Below are positions 21,231 to 34,174 of a stretch of 64,000 nucleotides of DNA, piece after piece. The first letter of the stretch is position 1. Every line of letters begins with the position of its first letter. Below the pieces are notes generated by a model. It was not told where the DNA came from. It saw only the letters and a program-made list of their open reading frames with translations, and searched no databases. The DNA lies in the NCBI GenBank assembly GCA_039881145.1, contig JAYKKI010000038.1, positions 2,863,001 through 2,927,000 on the forward strand, written 5' to 3'. This DNA is from Druceiella hillmani (lineage: Eukaryota; Arthropoda; Insecta; Lepidoptera; Hepialidae). Position numbers and translations under genes: made by a program.

Positions 21231-23716
21231 TAATTTTTAAGAAAGAATTTTAATAGGATACGGACTTTGTTAAGAAATTTTAAAATTCGTGTATTTCGAA
21301 GGGAACCTGTACCAGTATGAAATAAAGTAGGAAATGCCCTACAAATACATCCATCACACGTAAATTCATTAATTTGTACAGAATCCAAGGTAAAACACGA
21401 GAACCATCATTTTCTTCCTGGATGTTCAATACAACTGCCTTTCCATTATATTGAAAGGTCAATTCCATTTTTTCTGGGTAACTTCAAAATTATCGGTATG
21501 TGAAAAAGCATTTTCTCGACAAGAATACTATTCAGCATCTCGAGTTCTTTTCTGATATTCTCTTGCATCAGACGTCAAAGAACGGTTACTGTCGTATTCT
21601 TTACGACCAGTTAAAATACGTCTTCGTGGCATTTCGCTGTGACAACAAAAAATGTAAAATTGTTAAAATTTCATTTTTGACGATTAAAAAAATCCCAACG
21701 GCGGAAGTTAGTTAAATTTATCCATACAATTTGTACTGTTTGGTCCAAAAAAATTAAAAAATTAACTAATTTTTTTTTAAATGTAGATCGAAATTTCATG
21801 TGACGATCATTTTATTGTAAGTATAGAATGAAAAAATCTGGACAGCAGAAGATGATAACAGTGCCAATACAAATTGTATGGATTCTATATCTTGTTTTAT
21901 TCGATTTATATAGTTTATTTAACTTACTATCCATTAATTTACAATATACAAACTTCCACGTATCCCGTTTCGATTTTGTTAGTAACCATTCTTTCTAGAA
22001 ATATTATACACATCTGCATGTATGCTCTATTGATTCCGTAATTTTCTAACAGATGGCGGTAGTAGTAACCACATGCTAGTATTATGTATCGTTTTGTATT
22101 TTTTTTATAATTTTTTAAAATATTTAAATTCAAAAATAGCGATGGATAACAAACCTTGATATGACTTTAAGTTATTATGTTAAATTTCAAATCCAGAGGT
22201 GTGGTAGTTTTTTCGTAAAGTGTACCACAAAACTGTACGGGTTATGGTATAGTGTTAAATCTCGCTTTGCTCGCCCTAATTACACTATTAATTACTCGTC
22301 TAGGTGGACACACAAAATAAACAATGACACATACAATAAACAAGGGCAACAATAAACAATGAAATTAACAAATAACCTAAATATATCTCGAAACAATTTT
22401 AAGGGTAAAATAATACAAAACATCTAACACATTTTACGTACCAACAGATAAATAGATAGAAACTTTGTATATAAACTACGAACAGTGCAACAATGATGTT
22501 TTAAAAGTTTGAATTCTGCATATTTACCAAAAAACATGCCCTCTACTTTAGAGTGTAATAAAATAATATAATCCTTGTTCTTACGTTTACATTGCGAACA
22601 TTCTATCTTGATTTCGTACTGCAAGCTTAAAGAATATATTTAAAAAAATAACTACCAAAAATCAGGCTTTAATTTGAAATATTTTATAAGCTCTTCACGT
22701 CGGTCCCTGCTCTGCGACACAACACTTTATATTACTATTACTTTATATATTTTCTACATGAACATTGAGTTCGATTCCCATATAAAATAAAGTAAGCGAT
22801 AAAGCGTATTTCCACTCGAAAACCTACAACGTTTGACATGTATACCCAGCGCTTTTACCGCTGACGACAACCTCTAACGTGACTCACAAAGTAGCAGTCC
22901 GTCCCGCGAGAAATCGGTCCGCCCGCCCAACACAGAAGGAAATTAACAGCGCCGGGCAGATGCCATTCCGCGCTTTCTTGACGTAACTATCGCCATCGCT
23001 CTTTTTTTAAAATAAGCGGGATATTTCACTAGTTCTTTTATTGATACTTAGCTTTGATATTTAGCTTTAGGTGACTTAATTCACACAAAATATACCAGGT
23101 CGTCACATAAATATCAATTATTTGTGCGTGCATCTAATTCGACTCTACTGTAATTCTCGCTTATTAGGTGAGGCCTGCACTCGATCGTGCAGTTTAGAAA
23201 TTTATTTATAGATTATAGGGGCAGTACATCTATACCAGAGTTGGTTTCAATTTATATACGTTAATGTTAATTTCGAGTCGGGGGCATTCATAGTTTTATC
23301 CCGCAGCATCAACTAATTTTACATTTCTTTCTGCTCAGTAATATGCACAATATTTATATAGGTCTCTACATTGATTTTTTCGTTAAATCTATTACCCTCG
23401 ATGAATAACTAAACTCATACGCTCTGTTTAGACATGCGCTGCAACACGGGGAAAACAAAAAATAAGATGTTACTGCCTCGTATATTGTTAAAAATACAAA
23501 AAAAGTAAAGTATACGTTTTAATTCTGCACCTGAAGTTTGGCTGCAGATGCCAGTTCTACAATTAGTAAAATGACATAACACTCAAACGTATGTAAAGTT
23601 ATATGTAAACTGTTCCTATAATGAAAATGTAGTCATTTCTTTTTTTCCATATCATACTTTTATCCAGATTCATTATTACCTCAAAATTCAAACTATACAG
23701 ACAAATACAAATAATA
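21231..23716. other. AT-rich DNA without recognised genes
   Basis: Nothing recognised. 22870-22990 is a GC-rich patch (CCGTCCCGCGAG, CCGCCCGCCC) of unknown origin. Confidence 0.45.
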
Positions 23717-23731
23717 CCCCCCCCCCCCCCC
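23717..23731. repeat. Poly-C tract (15 C)
   Basis: Fifteen consecutive C residues in an otherwise AT-rich area. The length should be treated cautiously because homopolymers are prone to sequencing error. Confidence 0.9.
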
Positions 23732-23944
23732 ATCTTAGATGTAAACTTATTTACACGTACAGGAGTAGATCAATGCGTAGCTGTGTAAACTTTATAAACT
23801 GAATTTTCATGAAACTAATTGAACGTGAGATATTTATTTATGTATTTACAGACTTTATCGTATACACTGATACAAATAGCGCTTATTCCTACTAGAACAA
23901 TTACTTTTAGCCAACTAAAATACTAGGAAAACAATGAATGGCAT

Positions 23945-24540
23945 TGGTTTTGAAAATTCCCAAAATAATAATACCTAGATGGTAGCCAGAATTACCTCTA
24001 AAAACTTGAAGTTTGAGCTCAAATATTCTTGTTTTAATGGGCATTTCTGAAACAAAGAAATGATGACCCGGACAATAACATCTGGATCTAAGCCACTACT
24101 GCAATTAGAAGCCATAAATTTGGGTTCTAATATTCAGTTTTATTGAACAGTTCTTACTCACACAACTTCTAGGGTTTGATTATGACCAAGGTAATAACAC
24201 TAGGATATTAGCCAATATTACAGCTACAGACTTCGAGTCTAAGCCCAAAATTTTCTGTTTTAACGGTGACTTCTCACATCCGCAAATTCGTGGGTCTGAT
24301 GATGATCAGGATGACAAAACCTAGATCTAAGCCACTATTACAGTCAGAAGTTTGGAGTTCGGGTTCTAATACTCATTTTGTTGGACAGTACTTACAAGCA
24401 CAAACTCCAGGGTCTGATGATGACTAAGATTAACAAAGAATAACACCTGGATCTGCCATTATAATAGTTAGAAATTCAGTCTCGATGTTTCATTCTGGAG
24501 GATCTGAAACTGGTAGGCCTGATAATGACCAGGATAATAT
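23945..24540. repeat. Tandem repeat, about 5 diverged units of about 115-127 bp
   Basis: Each unit contains, in order, GATGATGACC-AGGATAA, ACACCTGGATCTAAGCCACT, ATTACAG-TAGAAG, TTGAGTTC-G-TCTAATATTC, TTTTATTG and an end like CAAACTCCAGGGTCT. Unit starts fall near 23945, 24060, 24178, 24299 and 24417, with a partial sixth near 24522. Units differ by many substitutions and small indels. No open frame runs through. Confidence 0.85.
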
Positions 24541-24731
24541 GTAATTGCTTTTTTAAACTTTAATGTACACGACTGATACATGTTGCCAATTTATTGCTAC
24601 GATAGCAACCTCTTACAGCTAATCGGAATATCAACCCGGCAAAAATTAAGAGGCTTTTTAAATTGTTTAAACCAAATTTTCACCTATAATATTAGTGATT
24701 ACATCTTGATATAAACGAACGATAGTAAACT

Positions 24732-24829
24732 ATGTGTGACACACTCCGTCATTGCAATTACGCCATAAGAAAATGCCAATATGTGTAATACACTCCGTCA
24801 TAGCGAGTACGCCATAAGAAAATGCCAAA
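24732..24829. repeat. 49-bp tandem duplication
   Basis: 24732-24780 and 24781-24829 share ATGTGT, ACACTCCGTCAT and ACGCCATAAGAAAATGCCAA, with a handful of differences. Confidence 0.93.
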
Positions 24830-27800
24830 TAAACATATTGATATCTCACTCTAAAGATGTGCCGAAATGTTTCACGGAGAGGTTTAACGAAATGTTTAAC
24901 GGTTATATTTTTTAACGCTCTGAATTTCGTACGCTCTGAACTTCTCATTTTACTCCTCATAAAACTTTATACCGGGCGCCATATATGAAAATCGATTCTT
25001 AAGGCGTAAACTCCAAAAATAACTAAAGCTGAAAATTGCTAATAGTAAGATAGAATAGGCTAAAAAGTTCAAACCGATTCAAAAGACAATCAGCGACAAT
25101 ATTACAAAAAAAGCAAAGGGTGAGTTGTGATACTGCCAAAATTGCTAGAAAGAACACATAGCCATAACCATAAATGCCAAGCTTATAATCATGAAAAATG
25201 TGTGTTTAACGAGAGAAGACTAGTATTTCATGTGTCCTAACTGCCAATAAAAATTTAGACGAAAAATAATTCGTTGATTTTTATGATGAATCATGTGTCG
25301 GTTTTCCCTTAGTATGTCCAACAAGGTCCACAATTGAGATTTTTAAATTTCTTTTTTTTTAATATGAAAACGTAATAAAATGTGGTAATTTTCTCTAATA
25401 TTAAAACTATGATTAAACCATTGTCTTTCATACTGATTGTAGTTTTCAATAATTACACAATTCCCTAATTTTACAAAAAATTGCAAAAAGTGGGCCTTGT
25501 TAGGCTATTGTAACTTATTTCAAAAAATATTCGATATGCAAACAGGACTTCGTTACAACTTTCTTATACGTTTAGATACACATATATATATGTTTCTATT
25601 AACAACATATTGATGATAGAATAGTACCAATTTAATCCATGGACGATAGTGAATAAATAAAAAAAATAATTCAAACACGTAAAGAAAAAACTCACTAAAA
25701 ATACACGAAACCCTTCGTGGATGATAGCTATTAAAATTCTTTACAAAATGATATTTTTATTCTTTTCGAAACGTAATTATATAAACGTCGTGCGATACAC
25801 AGTCGGTAATTGCGAATTATAGTCCCATTTACCTTTTTGAAACAAACTGTACTTAAGCGCCACGCGCGCTCCTCCCACCTCGGGCTAGCCACGCCTAATA
25901 TCATATTTTTTCTGACGTCTATCTGCCTCTTAAGGTCCACAACGAGTGATGCCTAAGAGAATATCTGATGTTACACATTAATAGATTAGAAGCAAAAAGT
26001 GTACTAAAGTGGGAATTCATTGTACTAAGTACTTTACTTTGAAATTCAAAGTATCAATCAATTTAATACATTCAATTTTTTACTAAGATTAACGCTTTAC
26101 TGATATATTCAGCTTTTCTGAAAAACCTCGCCTTATATAAACTTTAGTTGTATGGATATAATAACGGATATAGCTTTTCTTAAACCAAAAAACTACTTGC
26201 AACAGCCAAACTTTTGAGATTGAGAAGAAATATCTTATTGAAAGCCATCTCGTATTTTGATATCAATCAGAGAATCTATTTCATTTCTTTTTTATTTCGT
26301 TACCACCATGTCTATATAAATATCTAAATTATTTTGTTCATAGTTCACATGTAAACATTGTCTTCATCACTCATGTAAACTATATATTTTGCATATTTAT
26401 TTGTAAAATATGTTAGTAATCAGCTTACTTGTACGAGTACAATATTCTTTCTAAATGTGTAAGAGTTCCATCAATGATGCTAATTTTTGTCATATGTATA
26501 TTTTATTGTCTGGATGCACTACAGTATCTATCGCAAGATCCCAGGGCGGATTATTTTAATCATATTTATATAACCTAAAACTTAACGCCTCTATTCTCTC
26601 ATTTGTACCTTTCATTCACCTTACGATAAAAGGTCTTCAGATTAGTACAAAATAATGGACATAAATACAATAAAAAGACCAGAAACACGGGACAATATTC
26701 AGCGCATTATATAGCAACCGGTCCAAGTTAGAAGGTAGATCGAGACTACGTAAAGGTGTTCACATAAATATCCTGGCGTCCACAAAATTCGTAACGGAAA
26801 TGGAAACCTACCTTATATTATGCGACCCCCCCTACATAAGTTATGATGTGTACAAAAAGTCATTTCGTTCCATCGGCACACTCGCAAGGCCCAAGTTTAG
26901 TCGCAGCCGCTAAGTCTTGACGCACATTTATTTTTATAAAATCCCTACTGTACAATATACTATGCTGAGCTACTAATAATATATTGCATCTTTATTGATA
27001 TCATTCCGACTACTGACTTTCCGACTGCACGGCAAAACCAAATGAACTGATTATAAATACAGTATATCAGTAGGTATTTTGCACTGCTACGCAAATCCAA
27101 ACTTAGTAGAATTTTGGCAGCTAACCGGAAATAAAATATTCTATTGCAGCTCAAACCACTGAGATTGCGACTGACGATTATTCACGTGTTTGTAATACGG
27201 AGCATTACAGTGATCATATATTTGCAATGTTATCATACCGGACGTTGTCGTTTACCTTTATGTGTACGTAAGTAATCTTTGAAATATTAAATTAACGGAT
27301 TGATCTAGTTGTGATTTAAAAAAATCTGTTTCATTATATTTTCTCTACGAATCTTAAGTTGCCTAAAAAAAGTTGGCTAAGCTACACGCCTCCTTAAATG
27401 TGTGCTATGCGCTAATTTTCGGATCAAATAGACGCAATTAAGTACAAACCTAACAATAGTCATCCCTTTTTATCTGGATAGATGAATTTTTTAAGTATCG
27501 TTTATTGTTAGTATATATCTATTTAAGTAAAAAAATAATTTTAAGGAGAAAAACAAATAGTTTAATTTTAGTGAAAACTCGTCTCGAAAGTTTAATCGCA
27601 TTTTTTCAAAACATTATGCTTGAAACAAGGCACCGCGATTTGTCATCACTACCTGGCCTCTTAAATGAAATACGTATAGAAATAGAAAATTTGTAACTCC
27701 TTATAAGAACAATTTTAACAATTATTCAAAATACTTCGAATGGAACCACTAATGAAAAAATTATACAACTTTTTCATCTTGCATCCTTCAATTTCAATTT

Positions 27801-28620
27801 GCTATTTACATATTTTTATTACAGCTCGTGGAAAACACCTTAATTCCATCACATTGAAACTACACATTACACAAAAAATATATAATACAAACAATTAAAT
27901 AATTGTAAATATGAAACGAAGCGTAAAGTTATGATGCGGTACCTACCACTCCGTCCCACTGAAAGTTCTTTACTATGTCATAAAAACAACCATATAATCA
28001 ACATTTCTCCATAACACAAAAATACACTTTACCATGGAAATAAGTTACACTGTTTATATAGTATTTCCGCGCTTATGCGTCTCGTGAAAACTCAGAGAAA
28101 GAACACGACGATTTTAAGCGAACACGTGCCTTACAGTTTTCAACCTTGTTATTTTGGATAAACTTTATGACAGCTTTTAGGAAAACTGGCAAAATAAACG
28201 AATCGTAAAATAACAATCTTGGAAAGTTTTTAGCGTAATTTGAATTGAGTTCGATTCAATATAACCCATTGTATTAAGAAGTCCAATATAACAACAGGAA
28301 ATAGTAAAATTATACTTAAATATAAATGTTATTATTATAACAAATTCCAACAGACTGCAGGTTTCAAATAATAACCCCAATTCATGTAGATCTTAATAGA
28401 AATTTAATTCCGTCCGCATTAACAAATAACCATATACGTAAAAAATATTTCACTCAGGTTCTTGTCTCTAATATATCTTTACACAAAACCACGTACAAAA
28501 TGGTGGCTGAAAATGTCAAGACTTCTTTCTAACGAAGTATACAAGTATTAATAAGCAAATACGGATCTCCAGACTCCCTTCGAAAATGAGAATACTCGGA
28601 CAGTTACCGAAATGACAACA
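24830..28620. other. AT-rich DNA without recognised genes
   Basis: Nothing recognised on either strand beyond short chance frames. 25855-25900 is a small GC-rich patch. Confidence 0.5.
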
Positions 28621-28645
28621 CTCTCTCTCTCTCTCTCTCTCTCTC
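28621..28645. repeat. (CT)12 microsatellite
   Basis: A pure CT dinucleotide run followed by AGTG. Confidence 0.97.
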
Positions 28646-30106
28646 AGTGCGACCTCAAAATAAACCTCACCAAAAATAAAATACAAAACAAATTTCCTAA
28701 TCTACCAAATCTTTACCGAAGTAACGCAAAAAGGAATCGTCATATTTTTATAACGAGCGCTAACAAAGTCTAAAATTAAATATTTTATTTGGTCACTCAA
28801 ATCCATTAAAATTGATATTTTATGGTTAGAATAATGTTATACACTTACTATAACTTTAATATGATAAAGTTCTGCAAGGGAAAAATCAGTATAATTGCCC
28901 AAAAAGTAATCGCCAAATTCTATATGAAACCATTACATTTGTCTTACTTTCATCAAGAAATAAAATAAGGGAAAAAACCTTTTGGAAAAAAAAATAATTT
29001 ATAATTATTTTCTAGCTTTTATTACATTACCGCTTATACAACAAAAAAATTAAAAATTTATTTTTAAAATTGAATTCGAAGAGTTTTTCGTCTTTATTTT
29101 ATTGTTAACTATTTAAGCGTGCTTTCTTTTTTTTTTTAAGTTATTTCTTACAGTGTAATTTTCCAATTAAAAACCAGAAAGAAGATCGTTAGGTTTCGTG
29201 ACTTAGGCAGGTCATATCACTACAGCATCACGAGAGAGAAATTGAAACCTGGAGTTCAATGACAAAGTATTTGCTAGCTATCCACAATACTAATTTAAAA
29301 CTAGCAGATCATCAAGTCTCACGGTTTAGAGATGCAGTACCACTGCACACAGTACCTTCAGGATTTGAGGATCAAAAGTTGAATATATTGTTAAACTGAC
29401 TGAATACCTGTGCAAATGTTTATAAGATCATTTAAGTAGAAGTAGCTGAAAAATCAATCGAAATATTTGAATCCACAACATATGGAAAGTTAAGCTAAAT
29501 AAGACCGTTTAAAAACACATTGCATTCCAAAAACCGAAAATAACAAGAAATTATAATTACACGATTACCAAGTTATTTACCGGACTTTACAATGCCACAA
29601 AGCCATTAACCAATTACATACACGACCGTATGCATTTAGATAATCAGTAACACGAGCAGCGCGCCGGCATTGCACGCAGTCGCCCGACCTGTATATATTA
29701 AGAGGGAGCGCGCCTACCTTTATCGTATTTTAATTCCAACTTTCATTTGCTAATGGACAAGAAGATTAAAGTTCGCTTAAAAGCTTAATCCAATGGATAT
29801 CGTTATAACAATCAACAAAACTGAATTTTCGGTATACCAATTGGGAAACGAAATGCTGTAGTAATATAATTAAATGTTATCCCTGTCAGACCGTGTTTCG
29901 TTTTATAAATCTCTATTAAAAAATGCTAGTTTTCATAATAAATCCAACGTCACTAAAATTACACTTAAGTGACTTAATGACTAATCGCCATTTAAGGCGT
30001 TTTAATTGCGATAGATACGAAATGTGCATACACCTCGGGCATACAATTAAATATGGCACTGAAACTAACATGGGTAGCATTGCACAAGCTTAGTTACATC
30101 CTAAGG
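28646..30106. other. AT-rich DNA without recognised genes
   Basis: Nothing recognised. 29655-29715 is GC-rich around a TATATATTAAG sequence, which resembles a TATA box only by composition. Confidence 0.45.
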
Positions 30107-32085
30107 CAGTGTTCCGCAAACTTTTTGTGTTCAAGGTACATCTAGGAAAACTAAAATTTTTGGGGGCACACCACAAATTAAAAATTAGTTTTTAATTGAG
30201 CATAGACGGTCTATATTTGGAGTAATCGCTGACAGGGCTGCTCTCATTTCTTCGTCGATCGTCCTGAGGCGTTCCCTTTTTTTGGTTTTTATTGTGGTAA
30301 AAGTCGAAAATCCTAATTCACTCAAATAGGTCGTTGCAAATGACAAAAGTATTGCAATAGCATGCTTAGAAAGCAGAGGATACTCATTTTTCACACACAG
30401 CCAAAAATGTTCTAAATCTGTTTAAAAAAAATTTAATTTTAATGTGCGATCCGTTTTCATTTCTATCAGTTCTTCCTGCTCTTTTATTGGTAAGTGTTCA
30501 AAAGGAATGTTCTCGGAGAATGGATTTCGAACCCAGTCCACAGATCACGCTTAGGGAAATAGAAATTAATTTTCTCTGCAAGAAGTTTTAAGTGTTTGAC
30601 AATCAAAGCCTGCACCCCTTTTTCTGGATCAACTGCCATGACATTTGGGAATATTTCATTATTACCATTGGTAGCGAGACTGATCCATAGTTCCAATTTA
30701 GCGCGAAAGCTTTCAATTTTATCCGACGATGTCAAAATATTGGAATTTCTACCTTGCATTTTTTTATTGAGCTCATTTAAGTGAGCAAATATATCCGCTA
30801 GATATGCAAGTTTTGCTAGCCATTCTTCTTTTTTAAATAGATATGCATAATCTGAACCCTGGGACTGCAAAAACATCTCAGTCTCATTTTTCATCTCATA
30901 AATTCGGGAAAGTACTTTCCCGCGAGACAGCCATCGTACTTCTGTATGAAACAAAAGCGACTGATGATCTGCCCCCATTTCTTGACACAATGCATTAAAA
31001 AGACGAGAGTTTAGCGGTAGCGACTTGATGTAATTGACGATTTTGATAATTTCTTGAAGAACGCGCAATAGTTCGCCAGGCAGAGACTTCGTCATTAGAG
31101 CTTCCCTATGTAAAAAAACAATGCTGTTTTTGAACATTAGGATTTTTTTCAGCAACCTTAGCTTTTAACCTTTCCTGCCATAGCCGCTGCGCCGTCTGAG
31201 CAAACACATACAGTTATGCCATTACAAATTATGCTTATTGAAAAATGCGTCCGTTACTTTAAATATTTCTTCACCAGTTGGATGGCTAGGCAGTGGCAGA
31301 CAAAATAAAAAGTCCTCTTTTAATTCACATCCATCAATGTATCTAACATATGAGATGAGATGCGCGTGACCACTGATGTCAGTGGACTGATCAACTTGTA
31401 GCGCAAAAACTCCACTAACTCTCAATTTTCCAATCAACGTCGATTTAATGTCAGATATGTCATTGATTCGACGTGAAATCGTTTCTGCCGATGCAGGTAT
31501 TTTTTCAATTCCTTTAGCAGCTTCTTGGCTAATCATTATCTTGACAATTTCTTTGCAGACAGGTAAAATTACAGTTTCAGCAAGTGAGTGTGGCTTTTTA
31601 GCTTTAACTAACATGTTAGCGATCACATAGCTTGCTTTTTGTGCTTTGTCTGAGGTTTTGAAAGACGAACACATGAGATTTACCTGCTTCTTCGATTGGT
31701 TCTTCAAACGTTTGAAAATACGTTTTGTCTTTTTGGGCTACTGATGGGTGTTTAGTAGTTAAATGTCGTATTAGTTTACTGGGCACCCTCGAATTATTAC
31801 CTAAAGTTTCTCCGCAAACAAGACATTTTGGGGTAGGACAAGATTCGTCTCCGCAATATGTAAAACCGTAACTTAAGTAGCTTTCGTCATATTTTCGATG
31901 AACAATTTTGGGTTTCTTTTTCATTGACTCTTTCTTCTTCATTACTTTCACTTGACAAACTTACACTACGTTTAATGAATTTATCCATTATTTTAATATT
32001 TATTTTACACTTAGAATAATAAGCATAACAATAAGCGACGAAACAAAAGCGTGCGGTGAATTTAAATGGCGCAGTCGTACTCGCA
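30107..32085 (-). mobile_element. hAT transposon (ZBED5/SCAND3-like), decayed
   Basis: The 3' end is clear: CAGTGTTCCGCAAACTTTT at 30107 is the classic hAT terminus (CAGTG followed by a CAAACTTTTT-like block). The coding remnant fills 30185-31988. At the other side a CACTG lies at about 32079-32083, but its neighbouring sequence does not match the left end well, and the bases beyond it (ACTGACTG) do not match the eight before the left end (TCCTAAGG). The right boundary and target duplication are therefore not established. Confidence 0.75.
30185..31988 (-). pseudogene. hAT transposase pseudogene, ZBED5/SCAND3/FAM200-like
   Basis: The protein starts at 31988 with MDKFIKRSVSLSSES and frameshifts into a BED-type zinc finger region (CLVCGETL, then LIRHLTTKHP). 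It continues at 31222-31707 with the start of the RNase-H-like domain, including VFALQVDQSTDISGHAHL; the Asp in this motif is the expected catalytic residue. After another break, 30484-31155 gives HTEVRWLSRGKVLSRIYEM, a signature of this vertebrate and insect hAT lineage. The C-terminal dimerisation region appears at 30185-30394 (LSELGFSTFTTIKTKKRERL). Order and length match a complete transposase of about 600 residues, but at least three frameshifts make it inactive. Transcription would have run leftwards. Confidence 0.85.
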
Positions 32086-32139
32086 CTGACTGACTGGTGA
32101 GCCAGTCAAGTAAATTATAGCTGCATAATATCACTTGCA

Positions 32140-32527
32140 ACATATTTCCTTGAAACTATGGTAATCACAAAAAGAGTAGCAGAGCAACTAAGAGTTACTC
32201 AACGAAGCATATTGGGAATCGCATTGAGAGATACAATTCGCAACAATGAAATCGCTGCAGATATAAATTAAATGGTATTATGGAGAAAATAGCAAGATTC
32301 AAGTGGAAATGGATTGGCCACTTAGTAAGACAAGACAAAGATGGTCAAGCAAAGAAACTTCCTGGAGACCAAGAGAAAATAGGAGGAGCGTGAGAAAACC
32401 CACAGAACAATGGATCGACGACGTTAAAATAATATCAGGTAGACAATGGATAAGAAGGGCTGCAAACAGTGGAGCATGGAAAAAACTAGGAGAAGTCTAT
32501 GTCGGACACTGGATTAACAAAGACTGA
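32140..32527 (+). pseudogene. RTE-like non-LTR retrotransposon, C-terminal fragment
   Basis: 32160-32270 reads VAEQLRVTQRSILGIALRD and ends in a stop after NNEIAADIN. After a frameshift, 32303-32527 contains WRPRENRRSVRKPTEQWIDD, RQWIRRAA and WKKLGEVYVGHW. This is the conserved tail after the reverse transcriptase in RTE-like insect LINEs (motifs of the kind RSVGRPPTRWxDD ... WMRxAQDRxxWRxLGEAYVQQW). The polymerase itself is missing, consistent with 5' truncation. It starts directly beyond the hAT element on the opposite strand. Confidence 0.75.
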
Positions 32528-33217
32528 AGAAAATTTAAGAAAAAAAGATTGTTATCATATGCGTAGATTCCTACGTATTCTTCCATATTTTAATAGGAAC
32601 GTAGAATAGCCACCAGAAGCTAAAAACCTATTAAATAAGAATAAAACTCACGCTATGAGGGTTCCGAAAACTGAAGTACTTAATTTGCCCACTTCAATAT
32701 TTTCATATAACACTTTTTATGTGGTAACTATTGAAATGCGGTGTAATAACATGCCAAATGCCAACATTTTAACTTCAAGTGATTTCTGTTAAAAATGGTT
32801 ATGACCGACACAGTGTTACTGGTTCCTCTATTCCATTTGGGGTACGGAACCCTGACAATTGATAAATAATTCGAAAACCTGTTTAAAAAATAGCGCTTTA
32901 TCTCCTCATCCTTTTCCCATATTTATTCATTTCAATGTGTGTACTGTCATTCCATGTTCTTCATAACTTTAATTTTTTTGAAAGGAACGTTTCTAAAACA
33001 TTTATATCAAATTTATCACAATTGTTAACAATCAGTATTATGAACATTATTACCAACGACTTTGGGTTTTTAATATATTAAAAATTCACTTCATAACTTC
33101 AAACTAAAATTTTTCTAAAAACACATCTCTTGCTGCTTTGCTAGATAATAGAAGTGTGTGCTGACGATTACAGAGCAACATGTTTAAACAAATTAAACAA
33201 TCTTGGAAATCTGTGTT
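32528..33217. other. AT-rich DNA; one short interspersed-repeat motif
   Basis: GGGTACGGAACCCT at about 32838-32851 matches the end of a very common insect interspersed repeat also seen near 43036, 50780 and 58590. Nothing else recognised. Confidence 0.4.
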
Positions 33218-33494
33218 TTTGCTGTACTTTCGGTTAAATCATTTGATTAAATTCAGTTTACTCAAGGTTTTCTTTGCAACTTTTGTTTGGTTTCGTTAAA
33301 TGGTTACAGTTTTGAACAACGTCTAAGGATTTTTTGTTAGGGATCCCTATTTCCTTCAAAACTATGAAGTATTCATGCTATGTCCGTCTACAGTTTGCAC
33401 GAACATATATAAGACACATGTGCGTAAGTAAGTATAAGGATGTGAAAGAAGAATAAGGTGAAGGGGATGGAAACATATTAAAAAAAAGTTCTCT
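33218..33494 (+). repeat. Recent dispersed repeat, copy 1 (copy 2 at 56172-56450, inverted)
   Basis: About 277 bp, nearly identical to the reverse complement of 56172-56450. By eye I count about seven differences across the inner 250 bp, with more in the outer 25 bp on the left. It includes GTTAGGGATCCCTATTTCC and an A-rich end (ATTAAAAAAAAGTTCTC). No TIRs or coding sequence are visible, and the family is not recognised. Confidence 0.9.
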
Positions 33495-34174
33495 AAAAAA
33501 TTAATGAAAGCGATAAACTAAATTGAAAAGACGTTTCGAATTACGGAATTAAACAATGCCTTTGTATTGTGATTGGCGCGCCAACTTCTAGTACTCGCAT
33601 TTTTACAAATAAATATATGTAATTACAACCAAAATTTTATTTGAGATTTTTTGAATCGTGACAACATACGTAAAGTATTTTTTTTTTTTAAAACCGTATA
33701 AAATAATCTTTCATCGGAGTAGTATATTCAAGAAGCTATAGATTCTTCTTCTTGAGTCGGTCCCTCACTACTGAGGATCATGGCTCCCTCTACAGCTGAA
33801 AATAAAACTCCTTATAATCAAAAATATAAAGGAAAAATTTTAACCGATTTCGTGAAGTTCTTTCATTATTGTTTAAATTATTGACATCATAGGAAAAATC
33901 ATGTCTCCGTCTTCATAACACCTTCAGCTAAAGATAAACTCCCATTAATCAAATTTAAAATGAAAATTTTAACTTATTTCATTTTTAACTCTAGTTGCTA
34001 AAATGACATTAAAAAAGATTTCCGAAATATCAATGATTTTTTTCTTCTTTTTTCCAAGGAATAAAGAGTTCTCTACCTATGTAGGACGTTCATTTCACAC
34101 AAATATCCAATTTGTTTTCCCTTACTTAGTTGCGGTTTTTCATAAAGAATTTAAAAAAAAAATAGTTTGTCAGT
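33495..34174. other. AT-rich DNA without recognised genes
   Basis: Nothing recognised. Confidence 0.5.

Noticed and set aside
23945..24540. CRISPR-like alternation of similar and dissimilar segments
   Set aside because: Units are about 120 bp and diverged throughout, in eukaryotic DNA; this is an old tandem repeat.
29690..29715. TATA-box promoter at TATATATTAAG
   Set aside because: TA-rich words are everywhere in this window, and no transcript start or downstream exon supports it.
32079..32091. Right terminus and 8-bp target duplication of the hAT element starting at 30107
   Set aside because: CACTG is present, but the adjacent eight bases do not match those before 30107 and the terminal sequences differ beyond five bases.
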